Source: Enorma phocaeensis
GTDB lineage: Bacteria; Actinomycetota; Coriobacteriia; Coriobacteriales; Coriobacteriaceae
NCBI RefSeq assembly: GCF_016901575.1
Contig: NZ_JACJKQ010000005.1
Span: 1-64,000, forward strand
Length of the DNA: 64,000 nt
Reading direction: 5' to 3'
Numbering within the stretch: the stretch's first letter is position 1; each line of letters opens with the position of its first letter. A model generated the notes under the pieces. That model did not search any database. It was given only the letters and a program-made list of their open reading frames with translations, and was not told the DNA's origin. A program made the position numbers and the translations under genes. Positions 9,228-17,742 of this stretch are shown here, in pieces.

Positions 9228-9356
9228 TTAGAACTCAAAGCTCCAGCTTGCGCTCCATTCGATCTGTCCGGTAGTGAGATAGAGCACGATGCCGATGATG
9301 ATCACAATCACCGCGATGATGATGAACGGTACGGGGCTTTTGCTTTTGAAGAACAT
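9228..9356 (-). CDS. Small single-pass membrane protein, 42 residues
   Basis: A 42-residue protein starting MFFKSKSPVPF, with one strongly hydrophobic helix (about residues 11-30) and a short polar tail ending WSFEF. The ATG at 9356 has a strong GGAGGAGG ribosome site six bases upstream; the longer in-frame form has no such site and reads as non-coding. Positive residues before the helix suggest the N-terminus is cytoplasmic. I do not recognise a family. Confidence 0.65.
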   Translation of the reverse strand: MFFKSKSPVPFIIIAVIVIIIGIVLYLTTGQIEWSASWSFEF

Positions 9357-9563
9357 GGGACTCCTCCTCCACGGCGTCGCCCGGCGGGCGGCATGGCTGC
9401 TTACGCCTATGATGGGCGTGGGCGGCGGCAAGAGTTTGGTGGGGTGCACGTTTTACATTCCCAAGGCGAGCGGCACGTCAGGTGATTAACGGGGCGGACA
9501 TATGTAGGGCTTTGGAATCTGCTATAGTTATGAGCAGTCTATTTTTGGAGGATGCCAACCCAC

Positions 9564-10481
9564 ATGCCTGCATCTGGCGACAGCTCAACTGCTCGAAGTA
9601 CCTCGGGCGCCGGTGTCGAACCTGCGCCTGCCGATTCTAGCCGCCTTGACGGCCCCTGCTCGTCTGCCGAGTCTATCTCTAGCGACGCCGTCTCGACCTC
9701 AGACGTTATCTCGCCGATAGCGAGCCCTGATGTGCCGGACGATGCCGCGCTCGCTATCGACGGCAGCCTTTGCATGAATTGCCCAAGGCGGCGCCGTGGA
9801 TGCCCGCAGCTTCAGCGCCCTGAGCGCCCGCGAAGCTCAAAAGAGCCGCCTCACTACACGCTTGGCGAAGAGATCGCCAACTCCATCACCCATGGCATCG
9901 GGGTCTTGCTTGCCATCGCGGGGCTCGTGCTCCTCATAGTGAAGGCAGCCCTTGGCGGGGCGGAGCCCACGCACATCGCCTCGGCGATCGTCTTCGGCGT
10001 CACGCTCATCCTCGAGTATCTCGCCTCGACGCTTTATCACGCCATCGCGGTGCCCGCCGCCAAGCGCATCTTCCGCACCATCGATCACAGCTGCATCTAT
10101 CTGCTCATCGCGGGCAGCTACACCCCGTTTTGCCTCATCACGCTGGCAAACGATGGCGGCATCGTGCTCTTCGTGCTGGTATGGGCGCTTGCCTTTGCGG
10201 GCATCTCCTTCGAGATCGTCGGCCGTCAGCGACAGCCGCGCTGGGTGACGATCCTCATCTACCTCGTTATGGGGTGGCTGGTGGTCTTCCGCCTTCCGCA
10301 GCTCATCGCCGCGCTCGATCCGGTGGCGCTCGCCCTGCTCACCGTGGGCGGCATCTGCTATACCATCGGCACGGCGTTCTACCTCATGAAGAAGATTCGC
10401 TATATGCACAGCGTGTGGCACCTGTGGGTGCTCGCCGGCAGCGTCTTCATGTTCATGGCGGTGATCTTGTACGTGATATAG
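9564..10481 (+). CDS. PAQR / hemolysin III family membrane protein
   Basis: Seven-helix membrane protein of the PAQR superfamily (hemolysin III, YqfA/TrhA-like). The C-terminal 210 residues carry the family motifs: NSITHGIGVLLAIAG, a Ser/His region around ASTLYHA, RTIDHSCIYLLIAGSYTPF and HSVWHLWVLAG, which supply the metal-binding His and Asp residues. The first 90 residues are low-complexity, with a Cys/Arg-rich patch (CMNCPRRRRGC) just before the domain, longer than usual. GGAGG lies directly against the ATG at 9552, so I prefer the ATG at 9564, although its spacing is long. A TATAGT -10-like box lies at 9523-9528. Bacterial members are linked to membrane-lipid homeostasis. Confidence 0.88.
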   Translation: MPASGDSSTARSTSGAGVEPAPADSSRLDGPCSSAESISSDAVSTSDVISPIASPDVPDDAALAIDGSLCMNCPRRRRGCPQLQRPERPRSSKEPPHYTLGEEIANSITHGIGVLLAIAGLVLLIVKAALGGAEPTHIASAIVFGVTLILEYLASTLYHAIAVPAAKRIFRTIDHSCIYLLIAGSYTPFCLITLANDGGIVLFVLVWALAFAGISFEIVGRQRQPRWVTILIYLVMGWLVVFRLPQLIAALDPVALALLTVGGICYTIGTAFYLMKKIRYMHSVWHLWVLAGSVFMFMAVILYVI

Positions 10482-10590
10482 ACAAGACCCCGCACCCGCG
10501 GCCGCGCATCGGTCCCGCGGAGCCTTCGTTGTTTGTATGGTCGCGCTCACGCGCGTTCCAAGCCCTGATCGGGAGGTCTGATTCATTGCC

Positions 10591-11997
10591 ATGGGCATGA
10601 TCGTTTTTTCCATCGTCGCGACGCTGCTGCTCACCCTTCTCAACGGGTTCTTCTCCATGTCGGAGATGGCCCTGACCACGGCGAAGCGCGCCTCGCTTGA
10701 ACATGATGTCGAAGAGGGCGACCGCCGCGCCGCCCAGGCGCTCGAGCTCGCCGCCGATTCCACGGACTTTCTGGCCACCATCCAGGTCGCCATCACGCTC
10801 GTGGGCTTCTTCTCGGCGACGGTTTCGTCCAACACGCTCTCCGACCCGCTTGCGAGCTGGCTCGAGTCCTTTGGCGTCGCGCCGCTCACCGCGGTGGCGC
10901 CCGTGATCTCGCCCATCGTGATCACGCTCATCGTGTCGTATCTCTCCATCGTCATCGGCGAGCTCGTTCCCAAGCGCATCGGCTTGTCGGACGCCGAGGG
11001 CATGGCAAAGTCCGTCGCCGGCACCATCATGGTGTTCCGCCGCATCGCCAAGCCGCTCGTGTGGCTCACCCAGGCAAGCGCCAACGGCATCAGCGCCGTC
11101 TTGGGCATCAAGAGCGCCGACGACCGCCAGAACGTCTCCGAAGAAGAGATCAAATACATGGTTTCGGAGCAGGATACGCTGCTCGACGAGGAGAAGCGCA
11201 TGATCCACGAGATCTTCGACCTGGGCGACGCCGTTGCGCGCGAGGTCATGGTTCCGCGCGTGGATGTGACCATGGCGGAGGACACCGATACGGTGGAAGA
11301 GGTGCTCGACGTCATGCGCCGCACGGGCTATTCGCGCATCCCTGTCTACCATGAGGATCCCGACTGCGTGACGGGCATCGCGCACATCAAGGATTTGATC
11401 GAGCTCGCGCTGTCGAGCGAGGGCAAGCATGCGGTGAAGGGGAGCCTGCGCGACGCCACCTTTGTGCCCGACACGAAGGATATCCTCCCCCTGCTTTCCG
11501 AGATGCAGACGGCTCACGAGCAGATGGTCGTGGTGGTCGATGAGTATGGCGGAACCGCTGGCGTGATCACCATCGAGGACATCGTCGAGGAGATCGTGGG
11601 CGAGATTGAGGACGAGTTCGACCCCGACAACAAGTACCTCACGCGCCTCTCGCGCCGCGAATGGCTTGTCGACGGACGCTTTTCCTGCGACGATGCTGTC
11701 GAGATGGGCTGGCCCATCGAGCTTTCGGACGACTACGAGACCATCGCCGGCTGGATTTTGGAAGTCTGCGACGGCGTTCCTAATATCGGAGAGATAATCG
11801 AAGCCGAGGGGTACAAGTTCAAGGTGCAGTCCATGCGCGGACAGCGCATCTCGCTGATTCGTGTCATCGCGCCTGTCGAGCAGGAGCGCCCCGAGGCGGC
11901 TCCCGACGTGGCGGATGCCGCAAAGGACGACCGCAAAGAGGGCGCCCGCCGCGAGAGCGCCCGCAAGGACGCCCAGGACGCACGCGCCGACAAATAG
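10591..11997 (+). CDS. HlyC/CorC family protein (CNNM + CBS + CorC)
   Basis: A 468-residue membrane protein. A CNNM (DUF21) domain with about four hydrophobic segments covers residues 1-190 (FFSMSEMALTTAKR, GELVPKRIGL). A tandem CBS pair follows (from REVMVPRVDV and through VVVVDEYGGTAGVITIEDIVEEIVGEIEDEFD), then a CorC_HlyC domain to about 435. The last 30 residues are charged and low-complexity. Family members export Mg2+ or Co2+ or control their efflux; older 'hemolysin' names are misleading. It lies 22 bases before the CphA-N-like gene, so the two are probably cotranscribed. Confidence 0.9.
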   Translation: MGMIVFSIVATLLLTLLNGFFSMSEMALTTAKRASLEHDVEEGDRRAAQALELAADSTDFLATIQVAITLVGFFSATVSSNTLSDPLASWLESFGVAPLTAVAPVISPIVITLIVSYLSIVIGELVPKRIGLSDAEGMAKSVAGTIMVFRRIAKPLVWLTQASANGISAVLGIKSADDRQNVSEEEIKYMVSEQDTLLDEEKRMIHEIFDLGDAVAREVMVPRVDVTMAEDTDTVEEVLDVMRRTGYSRIPVYHEDPDCVTGIAHIKDLIELALSSEGKHAVKGSLRDATFVPDTKDILPLLSEMQTAHEQMVVVVDEYGGTAGVITIEDIVEEIVGEIEDEFDPDNKYLTRLSRREWLVDGRFSCDDAVEMGWPIELSDDYETIAGWILEVCDGVPNIGEIIEAEGYKFKVQSMRGQRISLIRVIAPVEQERPEAAPDVADAAKDDRKEGARRESARKDAQDARADK

Positions 11998-12019
11998 GCC
12001 AGGCGAGGAACGGAGAGTC

Positions 12020-12688
12020 ATGGCAGAGCTGTTCAACATCTTGAAGATCACGGTTGACGAGGACAAGGCCCGCGCGCGGGTGCTGGTGAATCCGGATATG
12101 CCGCTTCGCACCTCGGAAGACATCGAGGCGACGGCGCGGGTGTACTACCTGGCGCCGGCCATCGCCAAGCACGTGTGCCTGGGAGACGCCGGCCGCGAGT
12201 TTCAAGACTGCATGGGCGACACCGAGATCGCCCACCTGTTGGAGCACCTTACCGTCGAGATCATGAACGAGACGGGGCTTGCGGGCGATATCTCCTGCGG
12301 TCGCACGCGTGCCATCGAAAACGATCCTCGTGTCTATGAGATCGAGCTGTCCTGCCCCGATGACGCGCTCACCATCGGCTCGCTGTCTTCGGCCACCTTC
12401 ATGATGGATTGGGCGTTCTTGCACTCGGACGTTCAGGCGCCCGATCTGCCAGGCACGGTGGATGCCCTGCGCAGGCTGGTGCTGTCGCTGCGTGGCGAAG
12501 GCGACGAAGAAGCCTCGTCCGAGGATGTGCCCGCAGAGGAGGCAGGGCCCATGGGGGAGCCCACGGAGCCTGCGCAGGCGCGGATCGACGTCGAGGGCGC
12601 CGCTGTGGGCGCCGCCCAGGCGGACGAGCCGGACGGCGATGCTCCGCGACCGGTCTTTGGTGGCGCGGCCGCAGGACATATGGAGTAA
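12020..12688 (+). CDS. Stand-alone protein resembling the cyanophycin synthetase N-domain, with HxxEH motif
   Basis: A 222-residue protein. Residues 40-135 resemble the N-terminal domain of CphA: a His/Glu-rich helix with HLLEHLTVE (72-80), then GLAGDISCGRTR (86-97) and a beta segment VYEIELSCPDD. HLLEH fits the inverted zinc motif HxxEH, with Glu80 as a possible third ligand. The CphA N-domain is reported to trim cyanophycin as a metallopeptidase. Here it stands alone: the ligase modules are missing and the last 60 residues are acidic and disordered. The ATG follows GGAGAG. The function is unknown; a small metallopeptidase acting on an isopeptide is my inference. Confidence 0.6.
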   Translation: MAELFNILKITVDEDKARARVLVNPDMPLRTSEDIEATARVYYLAPAIAKHVCLGDAGREFQDCMGDTEIAHLLEHLTVEIMNETGLAGDISCGRTRAIENDPRVYEIELSCPDDALTIGSLSSATFMMDWAFLHSDVQAPDLPGTVDALRRLVLSLRGEGDEEASSEDVPAEEAGPMGEPTEPAQARIDVEGAAVGAAQADEPDGDAPRPVFGGAAAGHME

Positions 12689-12826
12689 TGCTGCACGTGA
12701 ATCCCCGATGCGGTTGGCTCCCCGCGCCGATTCCGCCGTTTGCAGGGGCGTGGGCGTGTCGCTGCGTCTTCCGGGTATAATGTGGAACCATCCTTAACGT
12801 CAATCCTCACACGGGAGGGAATAGAC

Positions 12827-13210
12827 ATGGGCAAGACTTTTAGCTTTGTCGTGGGCGCCGCGCTCGGTGCCGCCGCCGGCACCATCGTCGGAATCCTGGT
12901 AGCCCCGCGCTCGGGCGCCGAGACCCGCGCCATGGCAGCCGATATGGCCAACGATGCATGGGATAACGCTCGCGACATGTACGAGCAGGGCGCAGAGCAG
13001 GCTCGCGCCGCCGTCAGCGACTTCGGCCCCATGGTCGACGCCAAGACCGATGAGCTTCGCGCCAAGGTCGACCTTGCCCGCGAGCGCATGGACCAGCTCC
13101 GCGAGACCCTCAACGAGGCCGTGTCCGGCGGCAACGTGACGCCCGCCGTGGACGTCGAGGTCGAGTTCGCCGATCCCGTGAAGGACGCTGCCGCCTCTGT
13201 CGAGGTCTAA
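12827..13210 (+). CDS. YtxH-domain protein
   Basis: A 127-residue protein with an N-terminal glycine/alanine-rich hydrophobic helix (VVGAALGAAAGTIVGILVAPRSG, residues 5-27) of the YtxH type, followed by a long amphipathic helical region of YtxH/late-embryogenesis-like composition. It is probably anchored at the membrane with a helical cytoplasmic tail. A TATAAT -10 box lies at 12776-12781 and GGGAGGG precedes the ATG. The stop overlaps the next start (TAATG), so the PRC-barrel gene is translationally coupled. Function unknown. Confidence 0.8.
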   Translation: MGKTFSFVVGAALGAAAGTIVGILVAPRSGAETRAMAADMANDAWDNARDMYEQGAEQARAAVSDFGPMVDAKTDELRAKVDLARERMDQLRETLNEAVSGGNVTPAVDVEVEFADPVKDAAASVEV

Positions 13211-13971
13211 TGCGCGCACACGACTTCCAAGGGCTCAAGGTGTACCGCGCCGTGCCCAAAGACAAGCAGACGCGTAAAGACGGCACGCCGCGCGACCCTC
13301 GCAAGCTGGGACGTATCCATTTTCCGGTGTTCACCGCCGACGGCATGCGCATGGTCGGCTTCATGGTCACCCCGCCCGATGTGGTGGGCATGATCAAGCA
13401 GCCCGACCGCTTCGTCGCCTTCGACGCGCTTTCGGTATACGAGGGCGTGTTCGTCGTCGCCGACGACAAGGGCTCCTATGACAAGGCCGCTGCCAAGCGG
13501 TTGGGAATCGACCTGGATGCCTGCATCATCTGGTGCGGCATGGACGTGGTCACCACGTCGGGCAAGAAGTTGGGATACTGCGAGGACGCAGACTTCAACC
13601 CCAAGACCGGCAAGGTGAAGAGCTTCTTCATCACGGCCGGTGTCACCGCGACCGCGTTGCTGGGCAACATCGAGATGCCCGCCAGCTACCTGCGCGGCTA
13701 TCGAGAGGGCGCCATGGTGGTCGCCGACGAGGCCGCCTCGCTCGAGGTGTCGGGCGGCATGGCCGCCAAGGCGGCCGAGGCGAGCGTGGTGATCGGCGAC
13801 AAGGTGAAGAAGGGCGCCCAGAAGTTCGACGAGAAGGGGTCGGCCGCCGTCGACAAGGGGAGCCGCGCCCTGGGCAAGCAGCTTGGCAAGACGCGTGGCA
13901 TGTTCTCCGCCTTTAAGGACGAGTTCAAGAAGGCCGCGGGTCCTGCGCCCAAAAAGACAAGTAAGAAATAG
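13210..13971 (+). CDS. PRC-barrel domain protein
   Basis: A 253-residue soluble protein. The first 180 residues contain two beta-rich PRC-barrel-like units (LGRIHFPVFTADGMRMVGFMV and TTSGKKLGYCEDADFNPKTGKVKSFFI). The tail (about 185-253) is a lysine-rich helical region that resembles the tail of the coupled YtxH protein. The coupling suggests a shared membrane-surface or RNA/nucleoid-associated role. I do not recognise a specific function. Confidence 0.75.
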   Translation: MRAHDFQGLKVYRAVPKDKQTRKDGTPRDPRKLGRIHFPVFTADGMRMVGFMVTPPDVVGMIKQPDRFVAFDALSVYEGVFVVADDKGSYDKAAAKRLGIDLDACIIWCGMDVVTTSGKKLGYCEDADFNPKTGKVKSFFITAGVTATALLGNIEMPASYLRGYREGAMVVADEAASLEVSGGMAAKAAEASVVIGDKVKKGAQKFDEKGSAAVDKGSRALGKQLGKTRGMFSAFKDEFKKAAGPAPKKTSKK

Positions 13972-14031
13972 GCGCGTCCGACGAGGCCTCCCCGTCGGCG
14001 CGCCGTCGCAAGATCATGAGGAGGAGAACCG

Positions 14032-15438
14032 TTGCCTAACTACACCACCTCCTACTCGGGTAACAAGTCCAGGCCGCACATGCGTCGCGGCAGGGGCAGC
14101 ACAGGCTATCAGCTTCCGGGCGCCCGCCAGAGGGCGACGCGCCGCCGTGGAGCCATGTACCTCAATCATTCGCAAGGCTTCGGCCGGCGCCGCCAGGGCT
14201 TTCACGCGGGCGGCAACAATTCTCGCAAGCCATATGCCGTCATTGCCGTGGCATGCGCCTTCTTGTTCTTTGTCGCCAGCATCATCTGGTACATGAACCG
14301 CTCGGTCGACATCACGCTGAACGGCGAGCCGGCCTCGGTGCGCATCAACGCGACCATAGAGCAGCTCATAGCCGATCAAGGCCTTGACGAGACCACCCAG
14401 GCGGGAGACCTTTTGGCGGTGGACGACTCGGTGCTCGAGCGTGAGGGCGGCGCACGCTACTCGGTCACCCTCAACGGGGACGCGGTGGAGCTCGACGCCC
14501 TGTCGACGACTTCTCTCACCGGCGGAGAAGAGGTCACGGTCGAGGACGGCCCGGATACCTATGAGGACCACGACGTCCAGGCGACGACTATCGAGCCGAC
14601 GCTCACGGTGAGCGGCACGGGCGCCATCCAATGCGTGAAGACCTGGGGCATTCCCGGCAGGTCCGAAGTGTGGACGGGCAAGGTGTCGGGCATCGTGGCC
14701 GATCGCGGAGTCGTGCAGGAGGTCGTGAATTGCGAGGTCGTCTCGTCGTCGGTTACGCCCGATCAGGGGAGCTATATCGCGCTCACCTTCGATGAGGGGC
14801 CGAGCGAATACACCGAGCAGATCGTACAGATCCTCGAGGAAAAGGGAGTCAAGGCGACGTTCTTCCTCTCGGGTGACGCCGTCGAGGCGAACCCGGCGGC
14901 GGCGAAGGCCATCTCCGATGCGGGCTGCGAGCTGGGGAGCAACTCCTATAGCGACACGGACCTCACCGAGCTTTCGGGCGAGGAGCTTCGAGTCCAGATC
15001 ACGCGCGGCTTCGATGCGCTCAGCGCGGCGACGGGCCAGGAGGTGAGCCTGCTGCGAGCCCCCTATGCGGCGTTTTCGGAGGAGAGCTGGGCGGAGGCCA
15101 TGGATTTGGTGAGCGCGGTGGTCTCGTGGAACGTTGACTCGGGCGACTGGCTGCTTCCCGGCGCCGACCAGGTGGTCCAAGACGTCTGCGACTCGGTGCG
15201 AAACGGTAACATCGTTCTGCTTACCGACAACGCCGAGGTCGGCGCACAGACCGTCGAGGCCTTGCCGGCGCTTATCGACCAGCTGCAGGGCATGGGCTAC
15301 AAGCTGGTGACGCTCTCCGAGTTGGTTGCGTCGGATGAGAGCCTCTCCGAGGCACTCGACCTTTCAAAGGTCACGATGCCCGAGGACGCCGTGCTGCCCA
15401 CGTTGGCAGACGACGCGTCCACAGGCGAGGGCGCGTGA
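14032..15438 (+). CDS. Degenerate polysaccharide deacetylase-like membrane protein
   Basis: A 468-residue protein: basic cytoplasmic N-terminus (1-67), one transmembrane helix (68-87), a G5/DUF348-like linker region (about 92-240) and a NodB-fold domain (248-430). The fold motifs survive, but the catalytic set does not: TFDEGP (252-257) has Glu255 for the metal-binding Asp; the HTxxH metal motif reads NSYSD (304-308); the late catalytic His of the LLHD motif is Thr398 in LLTD. RAPY and WNVDSGDW are kept. It is probably a non-enzymatic wall-binding protein. The start is TTG behind GAGGAG. It would sit at the outer face of the membrane. Confidence 0.8.
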   Translation: MPNYTTSYSGNKSRPHMRRGRGSTGYQLPGARQRATRRRGAMYLNHSQGFGRRRQGFHAGGNNSRKPYAVIAVACAFLFFVASIIWYMNRSVDITLNGEPASVRINATIEQLIADQGLDETTQAGDLLAVDDSVLEREGGARYSVTLNGDAVELDALSTTSLTGGEEVTVEDGPDTYEDHDVQATTIEPTLTVSGTGAIQCVKTWGIPGRSEVWTGKVSGIVADRGVVQEVVNCEVVSSSVTPDQGSYIALTFDEGPSEYTEQIVQILEEKGVKATFFLSGDAVEANPAAAKAISDAGCELGSNSYSDTDLTELSGEELRVQITRGFDALSAATGQEVSLLRAPYAAFSEESWAEAMDLVSAVVSWNVDSGDWLLPGADQVVQDVCDSVRNGNIVLLTDNAEVGAQTVEALPALIDQLQGMGYKLVTLSELVASDESLSEALDLSKVTMPEDAVLPTLADDASTGEGA

Positions 15439-15588
15439 CGCACGGCCGCGCGGGCGCCGCATGCCGGTCATGTGCGCGCGGCGCCCATGGGGGCCTCGTG
15501 TCTCGCGGGCCGCGGCGGCGCGCCATATGTGGGCCCATCGGCGGGGCATAGGTTCAAAATGGCGGGTGCCGTGCGCGCCCGCACCTGT

Positions 15589-15626
15589 TATAGTATGGGC
15601 GGTTGTCGCGAGGCGACCGCTTTTTT
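15589..15626 (+). promoter_or_regulatory. Promoter-like box followed by an attenuator-like hairpin in the Mg-transport leader
   Basis: TATAGT (15589-15594) is a good -10 candidate. A hairpin follows at once: GCGG-TTG-TCGC (15599-15609), loop GAG, GCGA-CCGC (15613-15620), then TTTTTT (15621-15626), the form of an intrinsic terminator. It could be the terminator of the upstream gene or an attenuator in the 195-base leader of the MgtE-like gene. The remaining leader to 15821 is GC-rich and probably structured. I could not match it to the M-box. Confidence 0.5.
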
Positions 15627-15821
15627 GTAGGGCCTATCAGCAAAAGGATGCAAGGTGAAATCGAAACCTCGACCTCACAGTAGCTGACCCCTGCGGGTGC
15701 TCTCGGGGCGCGCGCACGGGGTTCTCCGGTGCGCAGGCGGGCACGGGTGCCGCGGCCTGACGCGCGTTCCAACAAGATCGTCCCGCTCAGGCGCGCATCG
15801 CCTGGGTGTCGAAGGAGCACC

Positions 15822-17729
15822 ATGAACTATCTATCTGAGATGCTCAAGCTGCCCGTCATCGATTCGAACGGGGAAGAGCTCGGCGTCGTCAACGACTTGG
15901 GCATCGCAACCGGCGAGGTCTTTCCCCATGTGACCTCGCTCGCCTTTCAGGGTCCCGCCAAGACCCCGTTCATGATCTCGTGGCGAAAATACGTCGACCA
16001 CTTTGACAACACGGGCGTTTACCTGAAGACCCCTCAGACCGATGTCCGCTTCTCCTACCTGCAGCCCGACGAGGTGCTGCTGGCGCGCGACATCATGAAC
16101 AAGCAGATCGTCGACACGCAGGGCCTCAAGGTCGTCCGCGTAAACGACCTTAAACTCTCCGCCTCGGGCGAGAACCAGCTGCGTCTGCTTGGCGCCGAGG
16201 TCGGTGCCCGCGGCTTGCTGCGCGCCCTGCATCCTGCTCTCGAGCGCGTGGCGTCGCGCATCGCGAAGCTCGTGGGCAAACCCCTGCCCGAGCACATCAT
16301 CGCCTGGTCGTACATGGACCTGCTCGAGCGCAGCACCCAGCAGATCAAGCTCTCGGTATCGCACAAGACGCTTGACGAGCTGCACCCTGCCGACATCGCC
16401 GACATCATCGAGCAGCTTGACCCGCGCCTGCGCGGCGAGGTCTTTGCCCAGCTCGACACCGCCCAGGCGGCAGAGGCCATCAGCGAGTTCGACGACGACG
16501 AGCTTGTCGCCGAGGTGCTCGAGGGCATGAGCGACCGCGACGCGTCGTCGATGCTGGCACTCATGGACCCCGATGACGCCGTCGCCCTCATCGAGGAGCT
16601 CGACTACGAAAAGGCCGAGAAGCTCCTGCGCCTCATGGGCGTCAAGGAGGAGCGTGCCATCCGCAACCTGCTTGGATACGAGGAAGATACCGCCGGCCGC
16701 ATCATGACCTCGGAGTTTGTGGCCCTGCCGGCGACGGCGACCGTCGCCGATGCCATCGAGGGCCTCCGCAAGCTCGACGAGGACTTCGAGAGCGTCTACT
16801 ACGTCTACACCACCGATCCCACCGGCGCCCTCACGGGCGTGCTCTCGCTGCGCACGCTCATCGTCGCCGACCACGACGCCCGCCTGGACAGCCTTGCCTA
16901 CCGAGACGTGGTGTGGGTGGCGCCCGACGTCGACCAGGAAGACGTCGCCGAGGAGATGTCGAAGTACAACCTTGCCGCCATGCCGGTGTGCGACGAGAAC
17001 CGTCATATCCTGGGCATCGTCACGGTGGACGACGCCATGGAGGTCATGAGCGAGGAGCACCAGGAAGACCTCCAGATCGCGGGCATGAGCTCTGGCGAGG
17101 GCGCGACGAGCGGCGAGTCGCTCCACGTGTTGTCATGGTTTGCCCACCGGCAGTACTGGCTGCTTGTATGGGCTGTCGCCTCGGGCATCGTGGCTGCGGT
17201 CCTGCAGTGGATGGGGGGCTTCGGCTCCTACTTCATCTATCCCATGTGCGTGATGCCCGCCGTGCTCATCGCATCGAGCCGAGCGGTGTCCTTCGTGCGG
17301 AACTTCTATCTCGAGTACGACGAATCCGATGACGAGGACGGTCCCTACCTGGGATTTTTCGTGCAGACAACGCTGGTCGGCCTCATCAGTGCCGTCGTGA
17401 TCTATCTGTGCGGCCAGCTGGTCTTGGGGGCCGCCTATCCCGACGAGGTGCTTTCGCAGATCAGCCCGCTTGCCCTGCCCTGGCAGGACACGGGGCTGGC
17501 CGACGCCTCGGCCCTTTCGGCCTGGGCGCTCTCCGCGTGCTTCGCCTGCGCCGCCGCGGTGACGTTCGTGAGCTGCGCCGCTTCGGTGATATATCTCAAG
17601 ATTCTCTTTTGGCGCGACGAGCACGACCGCAACACCTCGGGGACGGCCCTCAACGTCTCGGCGCTGCTCATCGCCTGCGTCCTGTATTCGGCGGCCTCCA
17701 CGCTCGCCATCTTCTGGCTGCTTGCCTAA
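15822..17729 (+). CDS. MgtE-type Mg2+-sensing module fused to an atypical membrane domain
   Basis: A 635-residue protein. Domain order: PRC-barrel-like N-terminus (about 1-90), MgtE_N helical superhelix (about 180-285, LHPADIADIIEQLDP...), CBS pair (about 290-415), then five or so hydrophobic segments (430-635). The first three parts match the Mg2+-sensing cytosolic half of MgtE. The membrane part does not show the MgtE pore signature GGNAG, so it may not be a channel itself. It is 13 bases upstream of an NRAMP-family gene, so it is probably a sensor or gate for that transporter. The ATG follows GAAGGAG; upstream in-frame residues look non-coding. Confidence 0.82.
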   Translation: MNYLSEMLKLPVIDSNGEELGVVNDLGIATGEVFPHVTSLAFQGPAKTPFMISWRKYVDHFDNTGVYLKTPQTDVRFSYLQPDEVLLARDIMNKQIVDTQGLKVVRVNDLKLSASGENQLRLLGAEVGARGLLRALHPALERVASRIAKLVGKPLPEHIIAWSYMDLLERSTQQIKLSVSHKTLDELHPADIADIIEQLDPRLRGEVFAQLDTAQAAEAISEFDDDELVAEVLEGMSDRDASSMLALMDPDDAVALIEELDYEKAEKLLRLMGVKEERAIRNLLGYEEDTAGRIMTSEFVALPATATVADAIEGLRKLDEDFESVYYVYTTDPTGALTGVLSLRTLIVADHDARLDSLAYRDVVWVAPDVDQEDVAEEMSKYNLAAMPVCDENRHILGIVTVDDAMEVMSEEHQEDLQIAGMSSGEGATSGESLHVLSWFAHRQYWLLVWAVASGIVAAVLQWMGGFGSYFIYPMCVMPAVLIASSRAVSFVRNFYLEYDESDDEDGPYLGFFVQTTLVGLISAVVIYLCGQLVLGAAYPDEVLSQISPLALPWQDTGLADASALSAWALSACFACAAAVTFVSCAASVIYLKILFWRDEHDRNTSGTALNVSALLIACVLYSAASTLAIFWLLA

Positions 17730-17742
17730 GGCGTGAGCAGGC

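Noticed and set aside
15600-15821. M-box (Mg2+ riboswitch) upstream of the Mg-transport genes
   Set aside because: The conserved GTTAGGTGAGGCTCC-type core and the later conserved blocks are not visible. Only an unspecific hairpin and terminator-like stem can be supported.
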